Source of the DNA: CBDDLD01 sp965250025
Lineage (GTDB): Bacteria > Bacteroidota > Bacteroidia > Flavobacteriales > Flavobacteriaceae
Direction: 5' to 3'
NCBI GenBank assembly: GCA_965250025.1
Contig: OZ252283.1
Location: forward strand, 3,649,587-3,713,586
DNA: 64,000 bases
The position numbers and the translations under genes were made by a program. The notes below the pieces were generated by a model. It was not told the origin of the DNA. It ran no database searches and was given only the letters and a program-made list of their open reading frames with translations. Shown here piece by piece: positions 8,660 to 18,098 of this stretch. How positions within the stretch are numbered: the first letter of the stretch is position 1; the number at the start of each line of letters is the position of its first letter.

Positions 8660-8964
8660 TCAAAATAAAAGTGCTATTAACCATTATTCATATAAAAAAA
8701 TGATTCAGTTATTCCATCATGGCATTTTTTTACTATTGTTCTATTAATTTACTAATGATACCTTATCAGAATAAAACTTTACTGACTATCATTATTAAAG
8801 ATACCAGTAATACTATTCGCTTTACATTTTTCATAAGTAGGTCAGTTCTTTTGGGATTACTAATGTCAAAAAAAACCACAACAAATACCATGAAAAACAT
8901 ATTTTTTCGTTGAAATGTATTTATTTTTAACATTAGAGGTGTTTTTGAAGAAAAAGCCTACATG
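8660..8964. other. Non-coding gap downstream of serS
   Basis: About 300 bp of AT-rich sequence lie between serS and its terminator. A 64-codon reading frame on the plus strand (8719-8913) has no recognisable family, no good start and a skewed composition, so I do not call it. I see no RNA gene or repeat here. It may be the 3' untranslated region of the serS transcript. Confidence 0.4.
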
Positions 8965-10236
8965 TTAATTAATGTGCTCAAAACCGGTATATGGAACTAA
9001 TACTTCAGGTATTTTTATACCGTCTTTAGTTTGATAGTTTTCTATAATCCCTGCCAAAACTCTTGGTAATGCCAATGAACTTCCATTCAATGTGTGTGCC
9101 AATTGATTTTTTCCTTCGCTGTTTTTAAAACGAAGTTTCAATCGATTGGCTTGAAAAGTTTCAAAATTCGAAACTGAAGATATTTCTAACCATCGGTCTT
9201 GTGCTGTTGAAAAGACTTCAAAGTCATAAGTCAGAGCAGAGGTAAAGCCTAGATCACCGCCACACAACCTCAATATTCTATAAGGTAATTTTAAGTCTTT
9301 GAGTAACGTTTTTACATGATCTACCATGGCATCTAAAGCTTTATAAGATTGTTCAGGATGTTCTACCCTCAGAATCTCGACCTTATCAAATTGATGTAAT
9401 CGGTTTAAGCCTCTTACATGAGCGCCATAGCTTCCGGCTTCTCTTCTAAAACATGGGGTGTAACCAGTTATGCCGATAGGTAAATCAGCTTCATTGAGAA
9501 TCACATTTCTAAAAATGTTTGTACCAGGAACTTCAGCTGTTGGAATCAAATACAAGTTATCTTCTGTAACATGATACATCTGACCTTCTTTATCCGGTAA
9601 CTGCCCTGTTCCAAAACCTGAAGCTTCATTTACTAAATGTGGCAATTGATATTCTGTATAACCAGCTTCAGTATTTTTATCTAGAAAATAAGTAATTAAT
9701 GCGCGTTGTAGTTTAGCGCCTTTTCCTTTATAGACAGGAAATCCGGCTCCGGTAATTTTATTACCCAGTTCAAAGTCGATGATGTCATACTTTTTTGCAA
9801 GCTCCCAATGGGGTAAGGCATCTTCATGAAGTTGTGGAATGTCTCCTTCTCTATACACTTCTTCGTTGTCTTCATCTGTAGAACCAGTTGGAACAATGCT
9901 ATTCGGAACATTCGGAATTTTGTACAAAAGCATGTTTAATGCTTCGGATTTGTCATTTAGTTCCTGTTCTAAACTTTTGATGTTTTCTTTTAACTGTGCC
10001 GTTTTTTCTTTGAGTAAATTGGCTTTTTGAACCTCACCCGATTTAAATAAATTACCTATTTCTTTTGAGATTGTATTTGATTCCGCCTTACTGTTATCTA
10101 GACGGGTTTGTAATTGACGACGATCTTCATCAAATGAAATGACATCATTAATCATAGATGTTGCATCGATGTTTCGTTTTTTTAAACGTTGAATCACATC
10201 TTCTTTATGATCTCTGATATAGGCAACTTGTAACAT
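8965..10236 (-). CDS. serS: Seryl-tRNA synthetase
   Basis: The protein has 423 residues, the usual SerRS length. Residues 30-110 form the N-terminal antiparallel coiled-coil arm (LKEKTAQLKENIKSLEQELNDK) that grips the long variable arm of tRNA-Ser. The class II core carries motif 2 (FRREAGSYGAHVRGLNRLHQF) and motif 3 (NGSSLALPRVLAGIIENYQ), with TAEVPGTN in the serine pocket. It charges tRNA-Ser in the cytosol. It lies downstream of the HTTM gene on the same strand with a 103-bp gap. Confidence 0.97.
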   Translation of the reverse strand: MLQVAYIRDHKEDVIQRLKKRNIDATSMINDVISFDEDRRQLQTRLDNSKAESNTISKEIGNLFKSGEVQKANLLKEKTAQLKENIKSLEQELNDKSEALNMLLYKIPNVPNSIVPTGSTDEDNEEVYREGDIPQLHEDALPHWELAKKYDIIDFELGNKITGAGFPVYKGKGAKLQRALITYFLDKNTEAGYTEYQLPHLVNEASGFGTGQLPDKEGQMYHVTEDNLYLIPTAEVPGTNIFRNVILNEADLPIGITGYTPCFRREAGSYGAHVRGLNRLHQFDKVEILRVEHPEQSYKALDAMVDHVKTLLKDLKLPYRILRLCGGDLGFTSALTYDFEVFSTAQDRWLEISSVSNFETFQANRLKLRFKNSEGKNQLAHTLNGSSLALPRVLAGIIENYQTKDGIKIPEVLVPYTGFEHIN

Positions 10237-10339
10237 TTTATGGGATTTTTAAATGCTTAGAAATGAATTTGTTGAGTGTTATTCAATAATTAAGCGACAA
10301 ATGTAAAAAGATTTTAACCATCTTGAAACAAAATGGTTT

Positions 10340-11647
10340 CTATTTTGAAGGCAAGATCCAATTACTATGGCGTAAGGCACTCCATTCTACATCAGCAAGG
10401 TTGACTTCTGGATCTATAAATTGCTTATGAGATTTTCCATTAACACTTACATAGCAGGTGACATAGATCTTTACAGAAATGCCCTGCGCATTAAACTTTT
10501 GTTTTAAGTGTTGAGCAAATTGCCATATAACATCAGGCTTTGTGCTGGCGCCTCGCTGTTGTTTCTTTGTGAGGTAATCGTTTAATTTAATAGGGATACG
10601 TGTATTGTTTTCTTCGTTGATTACTCTGTATGTAATACGCCCATGTTTAGCTCTTAACATCATACGCCAAGATAAGCGATGGCCTTCTTCTGTCCATAAG
10701 ACATTATCTTCTATAAAATGATGTCTCAGAGGTAATGCAATATGTATTACAAAGTAAATTATAAATGCAGACAAAATAAGTTTATGATACTTAGGCGTTT
10801 TTATTTCATGATCTTCATAAAGAGGTTTCCGTTTTAAAAAGATGTTACGAATTGTTTTTGGATCAAAGAAAAACAGACTAAATGCTAAAGACAGGTATGG
10901 AAAAATACCGATTTGAAAAACGATAGAATTGAACAAATGGAAAAAGATGGAAGCAAAAAACATGTACTTTCGGGTTGGTTTCCATAATAATAGAGGAATG
11001 ATAAGACCATCAAAGAGAATACCACCATAAGCAATGAAATAATGCAAAGGCTTTAGTTGTAGTAAGTCGCCAATAATTGGATAATTGGCTTTATTTTTCA
11101 TTAGTAACTCAATCACTGAGGCATCTAGCCAATCCGGATATAGTTTTGCTATTGAGGCATAGGTGTATAAAATAAATAGCTGAATCACAAATACCCATTT
11201 ACACCAACCGGGCATTGATATGCGCTTTATTGCAGGGTTCTGTTTGGCATCTATTGAAGCATATCTATGCGCAGGTAATACAACCATAATAAAGCTCAAC
11301 AACATCAATAAATAATAATGATTGTTGTATGATGATTTTTGCATTAGATATGTGGCAGCCCACATTGTGGCAAACATAAACGCACTAAAACGATATTTAT
11401 AACCTAACATTATAAATAAACCAAACAGTCCCATGATAGCATAATAAACATACATCCAGTTTCCGGGCAAAGGCTGTAGCCATTCGAAACCGATAAATGA
11501 GAACGTAAAATCAGGATCTATCATGGTGCGTTTTACCCAACCTGTAAAGATGGCTCCGACCGATTCTAAAAAGCACAAAAGGCCGAAGATTATTCTGAAT
11601 ACAATTAAAGATGAGTTATCAATATGCTTAAATAAAAACTTAATCAT
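10340..11647 (-). CDS. HTTM-domain membrane protein (vitamin K-dependent gamma-carboxylase-like)
   Basis: The protein has 435 residues with about eight hydrophobic segments over residues 1-300 and a soluble C-terminal part. The N-terminus DNSSLIVFRIIFGLLCFLES, the motif WLDASVIELLMKNKANYPIIGDLL, and the C-terminal LRHHFIEDNVLWTEEGHRLSWRMMLRAKHGR are the blocks shared by bacterial HTTM proteins and vitamin K-dependent gamma-carboxylases. Whether bacterial members carboxylate glutamate is not established. It overlaps ribF by 8 bp, which implies a shared transcript. Confidence 0.88.
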   Translation of the reverse strand: MIKFLFKHIDNSSLIVFRIIFGLLCFLESVGAIFTGWVKRTMIDPDFTFSFIGFEWLQPLPGNWMYVYYAIMGLFGLFIMLGYKYRFSAFMFATMWAATYLMQKSSYNNHYYLLMLLSFIMVVLPAHRYASIDAKQNPAIKRISMPGWCKWVFVIQLFILYTYASIAKLYPDWLDASVIELLMKNKANYPIIGDLLQLKPLHYFIAYGGILFDGLIIPLLLWKPTRKYMFFASIFFHLFNSIVFQIGIFPYLSLAFSLFFFDPKTIRNIFLKRKPLYEDHEIKTPKYHKLILSAFIIYFVIHIALPLRHHFIEDNVLWTEEGHRLSWRMMLRAKHGRITYRVINEENNTRIPIKLNDYLTKKQQRGASTKPDVIWQFAQHLKQKFNAQGISVKIYVTCYVSVNGKSHKQFIDPEVNLADVEWSALRHSNWILPSK

Positions 11648-12572
11648 TGTATAGTGCTATTACTTGTTTTGCATTTAATTCATCAGTGATTAGTTGATTT
11701 TTGAGAAGATCAATAGAAGCAAACCGCTTCTCATCTCTTAAACGTTTAATCATATAAATTGTTAGCTCCTGATCATAAATGTTATCCTCAAAATCAAAAA
11801 GATGAACTTCTATGGATCTTCCTTTATCATCAATGGTAGGATTTGTTCCTATGTTCATCATGCCATAATATTTTTGATGGTTTATCAGAGAATATATAAC
11901 ATATACACCATCTTTAGGGATCAGTTTGTAGTCTGCATTAATTCTTAAGTTAGCGGTAGGGAAACCTAATGTCCTTCCCAAACTTTTCCCTTTGACTACT
12001 TTTCCTGTAATAAAATAATCGTACCCTAAATAGGTGTTTGCTAACGCTACATTGCCTTTTTGCAAGGCGTTTCTTATTTTTGTTGAACTTACTGTAACAC
12101 TATCTATGTCTTCAGCAGGTATTTCATTGACCTTGAAGTCAAAAACTCCTCCTAATTGTTTAAGGTCATCAATATTAGCACTTCGGTTTTTCCCAAAACG
12201 ATGATCATACCCAATGACTATTTGTTTTGCATTTAACTCATTGACCAGTACTTCTGTAACATAATCTTTGGCAGATAGATTAGCAAAGTCCTTAGTAAAC
12301 GTTTTAACCACAACCTCATCAATGCCTATAGATTTGAGTAAATCAATGCGCTCATTGATAGAATTCAAAAGCTTTATACTGTCTTCCTTTTGAAGGACCA
12401 TTCTAGGATGTGGAAATAATGTAAGTACAATAGATTTTAGACGCTGTTTCTTAGCAATATCCACAACATGTTTTAAGATTTTTTGATGACCAATATGGAC
12501 GCCATCAAAGGTGCCAATTGTAATAACACCAGATGTGTTTTTTGGAGATACACTATTTATGCGCGAATTCAA
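11640..12572 (-). CDS. ribF: Bifunctional riboflavin kinase/FAD synthetase
   Basis: A 310-residue two-domain enzyme. The N-terminal adenylyltransferase half holds TIGTFDGVHIGHQKIL, GYDHRFGKNRSANI and SSTKIRNAL. The C-terminal kinase half holds GKSLGRTLGFPTANL and the strand-rich riboflavin-binding region. It phosphorylates riboflavin to FMN and then adenylates FMN to FAD, using ATP. It heads the ribF-HTTM-serS gene run on the minus strand. Confidence 0.96.
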   Translation of the reverse strand: MNSRINSVSPKNTSGVITIGTFDGVHIGHQKILKHVVDIAKKQRLKSIVLTLFPHPRMVLQKEDSIKLLNSINERIDLLKSIGIDEVVVKTFTKDFANLSAKDYVTEVLVNELNAKQIVIGYDHRFGKNRSANIDDLKQLGGVFDFKVNEIPAEDIDSVTVSSTKIRNALQKGNVALANTYLGYDYFITGKVVKGKSLGRTLGFPTANLRINADYKLIPKDGVYVIYSLINHQKYYGMMNIGTNPTIDDKGRSIEVHLFDFEDNIYDQELTIYMIKRLRDEKRFASIDLLKNQLITDELNAKQVIALYND

Positions 12573-12828
12573 TGTCTAAACTATAATATGATTAATGGCA
12601 GCTAATAGATTTGAAATTAATACTATCAGGCATGGCACTTAATTTTTCTACAGCAAATCTACGCTATGTTTATCAATTTTAATGCGTTAGATTATTTTAT
12701 TTATACATAGCATAAAGCTCTGGTGTATATAGATAATGTTAAATTGTAAGAATTTTCTTGTATTCGTGTTAAATAATTCCTAACATTGCTATCCGTTTTA
12801 GAACTTAAATATTTAATAACGATTAGCA
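12573..12828. promoter_or_regulatory. Divergent promoter region between ribF and metalloprotease copy 1
   Basis: This 256-bp AT-rich gap must carry promoters for ribF (minus) and the protease (plus). Its last 80 bp resemble the region before protease copy 2: both share GTGTTAAATAA, TAACATTGCT and TAGAACTTAAA in the same order. I therefore read the shared block as the copied protease promoter and leader. Confidence 0.55.
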
Positions 12829-14910
12829 ATGATAAAAGATTACACACTAAAAATACTTTGTTTTATAGGATTTGCAATGTGTTTTTCGTTTGGATATTCT
12901 CAAGACAGGACCTGTGGAATGATGGAACATATGCAAGAAAAAATGAAAGATCCTGAATATGCAAGAAAATACGAACAAAGGCAGAAGAAATTCAGAGAAG
13001 AACTTAATAAGATTTTAGAATTAGGAGCCTACAGTCAACGGGGCGGGCAGATTACAATTCCGGTTGCAGTACACTTTCCCGACGGAGATGAGTCAGACAG
13101 GTTATGTTTGGAGGCTTTAGCACAAAGTCAGGTAGATATTTTGAATGCGGATTATACAGCGACTAATACTGATATAGCACAATGGTTTACCATTAGTGAT
13201 TTATACCCAGGCATTAGTAATGGTTCTGCTAATGTTACATTTTGTATGGCAGTATCTAATCATCCTGATGGATTAGATCCGGAACTCATTGAAGGTAATC
13301 CTGCTGTAACTATAGGCTATAACTATGGAGGAGGTACAGATGTTGATGCCAATTGGGCGGGTTATATGAATTTTGTAATACGGCCAATAGGTGGTGGTGT
13401 TTTAGGATTCTCTCCATTAGGAGGAAATATAGCAGCAGGAGAGGCAGTGACATTAAACACCTTTTCATTTGGCTCTGGAGCGGGTTGTCCAGGTTCTGGA
13501 ATTGTACCTTCTGCGCCCTATAATTTGGGAAGAACAACAACACATGAACTAGGACATTTTTACAATCTAGATCATCCATTTAATGAAGGCTTTGGAGTTT
13601 GTGGTATGGGTGGAGATGGTATCGCCGATACTCCGGAAGTGGCTAATAGCACTTTTGGCTGTGCGCCTCCAGGTAGTGTTGATGGTTGTGTAGTCGGAGA
13701 AAAAGCGTTAACCATGAATTATATGGATTATGCTGATGATGCCTGTATGTATATGTTTACGCAAGGTCAGGTTACCGTTGTGGAAGCTTGGCTAGCTATT
13801 TTAGCGGCTCAGTTTAAACCTAATGTTTGTGACCCTCCTTTGCCAGGATTTTATTTAACAGCTAACAATAATCCTGTGTTAAGTTGTCCTACTTTAGATA
13901 CAGAGGCTGTATTCAATTTATCTTACACTACTATAGTTGGTTTTAGTGAAACTACAAGTTTTTCTGCTTCCGGACTTCCTCCCGGAGCTACAGTAAGTTT
14001 CAGTCCTACTTCTCTAAGTGCTAATGGTAGTTTTACAATGACTGTAGGGAATTTGGATGCGACAACTGAAGGCGAATATACCATTACCGTAACCGGTACT
14101 TCAGGATCTGTAACAGAGACTATTGATGTATTATTAAAGAATACGTGCACATCTATCCAATGTATGTCTTACGACTCTGCTGAAAACTTAAATATTGCTA
14201 TTCCGGATTCTCCGGGTGGAATTACTCCAGGTATTTTACGTAATGTGTTCATGAACATTCCAAACCCAAATGTTATTGAAAAAATGACAGTTACTGTTGA
14301 TGTTAGTCATCCATGGATTAGTGACTTAGTAGTTGGAATTATTCCTCCCGGAGGTACATTTCCTAATGATATTTTAGAATTATGGTCTAGGAATTGCGGT
14401 GTAACGGGTCCACCAGGTGTTCAAAATTTCGATATCATTTTTGATGATGAAGGTGCTTTATTACCCGGGATAGATGAATGTAGTAATAATCTCACTGGCA
14501 TATTTGCTCCTGCAGAAGATCTTAGTGATCTTAACGGGACTGATGCCCAAGGCGATTGGGAGCTAGTCATAGGCGATTTTGTTAATGGAGATATAGGAAT
14601 TTTAAACAATTGGTCGATTGAAATTTGTGTAGAAAGACGATTAAGCGTTAAGGAGTTTGAAGTGGATACGTTCTCAATATTCCCTAACCCTAATAAAGGC
14701 GAGTTTACAGTTAACTTAAATACGTTATCCAATGAGGATGTTAATATAGGTGTTTTTGATATCAGAGGACGAAGAATCTTTGATAACACCTATGCCAATA
14801 ATTCAGATTTTAGTGAAGTTGTAAGATTGAATAATGTACAATCTGGGATGTATTTGGTGACTGTTAATTATGGGAATAAGCAAATGACAAAGAAGATCGT
14901 GGTTGATTAA
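12829..14910 (+). CDS. Secreted M43-type metalloprotease with P-domain and T9SS sorting signal, copy 1
   Basis: The protein has 693 residues. A signal peptide ends near FGYSQ (residue 25). The catalytic domain has the zinc motif HELGHFYNLDH (H239, E240, H243, H249) and a Met-turn at NYMDY, as in pappalysin-like M43 peptidases. A middle domain with paired Ser/Thr-rich strands follows, then a proprotein-convertase P-domain-like region (about 455-575, with SHPWISDLVVGIIPPGGT and DAQGDWELVIGD). The last 75 residues are a type A T9SS sorting domain (FSIFPNPNKGEF, QSGMYLVTV, KKIVVD), so the protein should cross the outer membrane by T9SS. It has its own terminator. Copy 2 lies 350 bp downstream. 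Confidence 0.92.
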   Translation: MIKDYTLKILCFIGFAMCFSFGYSQDRTCGMMEHMQEKMKDPEYARKYEQRQKKFREELNKILELGAYSQRGGQITIPVAVHFPDGDESDRLCLEALAQSQVDILNADYTATNTDIAQWFTISDLYPGISNGSANVTFCMAVSNHPDGLDPELIEGNPAVTIGYNYGGGTDVDANWAGYMNFVIRPIGGGVLGFSPLGGNIAAGEAVTLNTFSFGSGAGCPGSGIVPSAPYNLGRTTTHELGHFYNLDHPFNEGFGVCGMGGDGIADTPEVANSTFGCAPPGSVDGCVVGEKALTMNYMDYADDACMYMFTQGQVTVVEAWLAILAAQFKPNVCDPPLPGFYLTANNNPVLSCPTLDTEAVFNLSYTTIVGFSETTSFSASGLPPGATVSFSPTSLSANGSFTMTVGNLDATTEGEYTITVTGTSGSVTETIDVLLKNTCTSIQCMSYDSAENLNIAIPDSPGGITPGILRNVFMNIPNPNVIEKMTVTVDVSHPWISDLVVGIIPPGGTFPNDILELWSRNCGVTGPPGVQNFDIIFDDEGALLPGIDECSNNLTGIFAPAEDLSDLNGTDAQGDWELVIGDFVNGDIGILNNWSIEICVERRLSVKEFEVDTFSIFPNPNKGEFTVNLNTLSNEDVNIGVFDIRGRRIFDNTYANNSDFSEVVRLNNVQSGMYLVTVNYGNKQMTKKIVVD

Positions 14911-14948
14911 TTACGATACTTAGCTGAAATTAAAATATCAATAAAATG

Positions 14949-14975
14949 AAAGAGCGATAAACATCGCTCTTTTTT
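14949..14975 (+). terminator. Terminator of metalloprotease copy 1
   Basis: AAAGAGCGAT (14949-14958) and ATCGCTCTTT (14963-14972) form a perfect 10-bp stem with an AAAC loop and a T-run. The same stem is repeated after copy 2, which shows that the terminator was duplicated with the gene. Confidence 0.9.
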
Positions 14976-14989
14976 ATTTATCATTATAA

Positions 14990-15100
14990 TCATATTGATT
15001 TAATATTAAGGCCAGACAATCCAAGTGAGGTAATGGCTTCAATAGCAGGGTCTATACGTTCTTTAAGCTGATCCGATTCATAAGCATTCCATTCGTCAAT
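14990..15100 (-). pseudogene. Relic of the 3' end of pth between the two metalloprotease copies
   Basis: Positions 15008-15095 align base for base, without gaps, to 17423-17510, the last third or less of the intact pth gene. Shared runs include AAGGCCAGACAATCCAA, TAATGGCTTCAATAGC and AGCATTCCATTCG, with scattered substitutions. It has no start and no rest of the gene. It marks a tandem duplication whose unit began upstream of the protease and ended inside pth. Confidence 0.88.
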
Positions 15101-15259
15101 ATAACCCCTTAGATTAAATAGAGTAATATAGAAAACACTTATACTTAATAAGAAATGAATTTGTTGTAAGGATAGTCTTATGTATTTTGTATCTGTGTTA
15201 AATAATAGTTAACATTGCTTCCATTTAGAACTTAAACTAACTTTTAACACCGATTAAAA
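15101..15259 (+). promoter_or_regulatory. Upstream region of metalloprotease copy 2
   Basis: It carries the same ordered blocks as the region before copy 1 (GTGTTAAATAA, TAACATTGCT, TAGAACTTAAA), so promoter and leader were copied with the gene. I see no additional gene here. Confidence 0.5.
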
Positions 15260-17341
15260 ATGAGAAAACGCTACATCTCAAAAATCTTGTGTTTTCTATT
15301 ATTTCTAATATGTCTTTCGTTTGGGTATTCTCAAAACAGGACCTGTGGAATGATGGAATATATGCAAGAACAAATGAAAGACCCCGAATTCGCCAGACAA
15401 TACCAGCAAAATCAAAAGAAATTCAGAGAAGAACTTAATAAGATTTTAGAATTAGAAGCATACAGTCAAAGAGGCGGACAGATTACAATTCCGGTTGCTG
15501 TACATTTTCCTAATGCAAATGAAAGTGACAGAGCATGCCTAGAAGCTTTGGCCCAAAACCAAATTGATATACTTAATGGGGATTATACAGGAACAAATGC
15601 GGACATAACCCAGTGGTTTACAAATAGTGGTTTGTACCCAGGAATATCTAACGGTTCTGCAAATGTTACGTTTTGTATCGCTGTATCTAACCACCCTGTT
15701 GGATTAGATCCGGAACTTATTGAAGGTAACCCTGCAGTAACTATTGGATATGATTTTGGAGGAGGTACTAATGCTGATGCCAATTGGGCAGGTTATATGA
15801 ACTTTGTAATACGACCAATAGGCGCTTTAGGGTTCTCACCACTTGGAGGAAGTATAGCGGCAGGTCAGGCTGTAACAATTGATGATAATTCGTTTGGTTC
15901 TGGCGCGGGTTGCCCGGGATCAGGTGTGGTGCCTTCTGCGCCATATAATTTAGGAAGAACAACGACCCATGAATTAGGACATTTTTACAATTTAGCACAT
16001 ACTTTTAATGGTGATGGTTTTGGAACTTGTGGTAATGGTGGTGGAGATGGTATTGCCGATACCCCAGAAGTAGCTAATAGTACTTATGGTTGTCCTACAC
16101 CAGGTAGTGTTAATGGATGTGTAGCCGGGCAAAATGCATTGACTATGAATTATATGGATTATGTAAACGATGCCTGTATGTATATGTTTACCCAAGGTCA
16201 GGTTACTGTTATGGAAGCCTGGTTAGCTACTTTAGCGGCTCAGTTTAAGCCTAATGTGTGTACACCGGCTTCGCCAGGATTTAACATGACAGCTAGTAAT
16301 AGTCCTATATTAAGCTGTCCTACCATAGATACAGAAGTTGTATTCAATTTGTCTTATACAGCTATAGCTGGCTTTAGCGAAACTACAAGCTTCTCTGCTT
16401 CTGGAGTTCCTGCAGGTGCTACAGTAAGTTTCAGTCCTACTTCTTTAAGTACTGATGGTAATTTTACAATGACCATAGGGAATTTAGGAGCAACAACTGA
16501 AGGCGAGTATACCATTACCGTAACCGGTACCTCAGCTTCTGTAACAGAGACTGTTGATGTCTTATTGAAGAACACATGTACATCTATACAATGTTCATCT
16601 TACGATTCTGCTGAAAATTTAAATATTGCTATCCCAGATTCACCGGGAGGAGGTGCTCCAGGTGTTTTACGTAATGTATTCATAAATATTCCTAATTCGG
16701 ATATTATTGAAAGAATGACAGTTACTATTGATGTCAGCCATACATGGGTTAGTGATTTGTTAGTTGGAGTCATTCCTCCGGGAGGTACATTTCCTGATGA
16801 TATTCTAGAATTATGGTCTGGAAATTGCGGAGTTACGGCACCACCGGGCGTTCAAAATTTCGATATCATTTTTGATGATGAAGGAATGCCATTACCGGGT
16901 ACAGATGAATGTAGCAATAACCTCACTGGTATATTTGCTCCTGAAGGTACTCTTAGTGATCTTAACGGAACCGATGCGCAAGGCGATTGGGAGCTAGTCA
17001 TAGGCGATTTTGCTGCTGGAGATTCTGGTACCTTGAATGATTGGTCGATTGAAATATGTGCTGAGGCACCATTAAGCGTTGAGGAATTTGAAGTTGATAC
17101 ATTCTCAATATTCCCTAACCCTAATAAAGGCGAATTTACGGTTAACTTAAATACGTTATCCAATGAAGATGTTAACATAGGCGTTTTTGATATCAGAGGA
17201 CGAAGAATCTTTGATAACACCTATACCAATAACTCAGATTTTAGTGAGGTCGTAAGGTTGAATAATGTACAATCTGGCATGTATTTGGTGACCGTTAATT
17301 ACGGCAACAAGCAAATGACAAAGAAGATCGTGGTTGATTAA
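15260..17341 (+). CDS. Secreted M43-type metalloprotease with P-domain and T9SS sorting signal, copy 2
   Basis: A 693-residue paralogue of copy 1 with the same layout: signal peptide ending near FGYSQ, HELGHFYNLAH zinc motif, NYMDY Met-turn, Ser/Thr-rich middle, P-domain (SHTWVSDLLVGVIPPGGT) and a T9SS type A sorting domain that is almost identical to that of copy 1. Differences cluster in the propeptide-like N-terminus and around the active site: copy 2 has a two-residue deletion before ALGFSPLGG and an extra GNGG stretch after the zinc motif. Both copies look functional. Substrates are unknown, and the changes near the active site suggest that specificity may be diverging. Confidence 0.92.
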   Translation: MRKRYISKILCFLLFLICLSFGYSQNRTCGMMEYMQEQMKDPEFARQYQQNQKKFREELNKILELEAYSQRGGQITIPVAVHFPNANESDRACLEALAQNQIDILNGDYTGTNADITQWFTNSGLYPGISNGSANVTFCIAVSNHPVGLDPELIEGNPAVTIGYDFGGGTNADANWAGYMNFVIRPIGALGFSPLGGSIAAGQAVTIDDNSFGSGAGCPGSGVVPSAPYNLGRTTTHELGHFYNLAHTFNGDGFGTCGNGGGDGIADTPEVANSTYGCPTPGSVNGCVAGQNALTMNYMDYVNDACMYMFTQGQVTVMEAWLATLAAQFKPNVCTPASPGFNMTASNSPILSCPTIDTEVVFNLSYTAIAGFSETTSFSASGVPAGATVSFSPTSLSTDGNFTMTIGNLGATTEGEYTITVTGTSASVTETVDVLLKNTCTSIQCSSYDSAENLNIAIPDSPGGGAPGVLRNVFINIPNSDIIERMTVTIDVSHTWVSDLLVGVIPPGGTFPDDILELWSGNCGVTAPPGVQNFDIIFDDEGMPLPGTDECSNNLTGIFAPEGTLSDLNGTDAQGDWELVIGDFAAGDSGTLNDWSIEICAEAPLSVEEFEVDTFSIFPNPNKGEFTVNLNTLSNEDVNIGVFDIRGRRIFDNTYTNNSDFSEVVRLNNVQSGMYLVTVNYGNKQMTKKIVVD

Positions 17342-17363
17342 TCACGATAATTAAATATTAATG

Positions 17364-17393
17364 AAAGAGCGATAATCTATCGCTCTTTTTTAT
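17364..17393 (+). terminator. Terminator of metalloprotease copy 2, shared with pth
   Basis: AAAGAGCGAT (17364-17373) pairs with ATCGCTCTTT (17379-17388), followed by T residues. It repeats the terminator after copy 1. The stop of the convergent pth gene lies at 17390, so the hairpin may serve both genes. Confidence 0.85.
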
Positions 17394-18022
17394 TTCCCAT
17401 TATATTGATTCATCGTAATACTAAGGCCAGACAATCCAAATGAGATAATGGCTTCAATAGCGATAGTTATACGTTCCTTAAGTTGATCCGATTCGTCAGC
17501 ATTCCATTCGCCTAGTACATAATCCACTTGTCTGCCTTTACTATAGCTATTGCTAATGCCAAATCTAAAACGACTGTATTTGGAAGTTTGTAGTTTGTCC
17601 TGAATATCTTTTAAGCCATTGTGACCACCATCACTACCTTTTCCTTTAATGCGTAATGTTCCGAAGGGTAAATTGAGATCATCAGTAACTACCAGAAGGT
17701 TTTCAATAGGGATTTTTTCTTTGTCTAACCAATACTTCACCGCTTTGCCACTAAGGTTCATGTATGTATTTGGTTTTAAAAGGATAAATGTTCGTCCTTT
17801 AACTTTAAATACGGCTTTGTCTCCAAGTTTTTGCGTTTCAAAAGAAAGTGTTTCTTTTTGAGCAATAGCATCGAGAATTCTAAATCCTATATTATGTCTG
17901 GTGTTGGCATATTTTTCACCAATATTCCCAAGGCCAACAATTAAAAATTTTTTCATAGGTATTGCATCTTCAATATTGTGTTCTGTTTTGAATCCAAACC
18001 ATTTTTTGATGATACTAATCAT
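17390..18022 (-). CDS. pth: Peptidyl-tRNA hydrolase
   Basis: A 210-residue protein with the Pth core from residue 23: KKFLIVGLGNIGEKYANTRHNIGF (catalytic His in RHNIG), LLKPNTYMNLSG and DDLNLPFGTLRIKGKGSDGGHNGLK. It cleaves peptidyl-tRNA released from stalled ribosomes. The start at 18022 gives a 22-residue lead (MISIIKKWFGF), which flavobacterial Pth proteins often have; a start at 17956 would match the core only. Part of its 3' end is duplicated at 14990-15100. It follows rplY on the same strand after a terminator. Confidence 0.96.
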   Translation of the reverse strand: MISIIKKWFGFKTEHNIEDAIPMKKFLIVGLGNIGEKYANTRHNIGFRILDAIAQKETLSFETQKLGDKAVFKVKGRTFILLKPNTYMNLSGKAVKYWLDKEKIPIENLLVVTDDLNLPFGTLRIKGKGSDGGHNGLKDIQDKLQTSKYSRFRFGISNSYSKGRQVDYVLGEWNADESDQLKERITIAIEAIISFGLSGLSITMNQYNGK

Positions 18023-18044
18023 TGTAATTCTTTGTGTAAAAATA

Positions 18045-18075
18045 AAAAAGCATCCTGAATGACAGAATGCTTTAT
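18045..18075 (-). terminator. Terminator of rplY
   Basis: AAAGCAT (18047-18053) pairs with ATGCTTT (18067-18073), with CTG/CAG pairing inside the loop. On the minus strand a T-rich run (CTTTTTTATT) follows. Confidence 0.75.
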
Positions 18076-18098
18076 ATAATTAGAAAGAAAATTTCTAT

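Noticed and set aside
8719..8913. 64-codon reading frame on the plus strand after the TPR gene
   Set aside because: It has no family resemblance, its composition is unlike coding sequence around it, and it lies antisense to a likely 3' untranslated region.
14421..14789. 122-codon antisense frame, also present as 16852-17220
   Set aside because: It appears in both protease copies because they are duplicates. It is antisense to the P-domain and T9SS domain.
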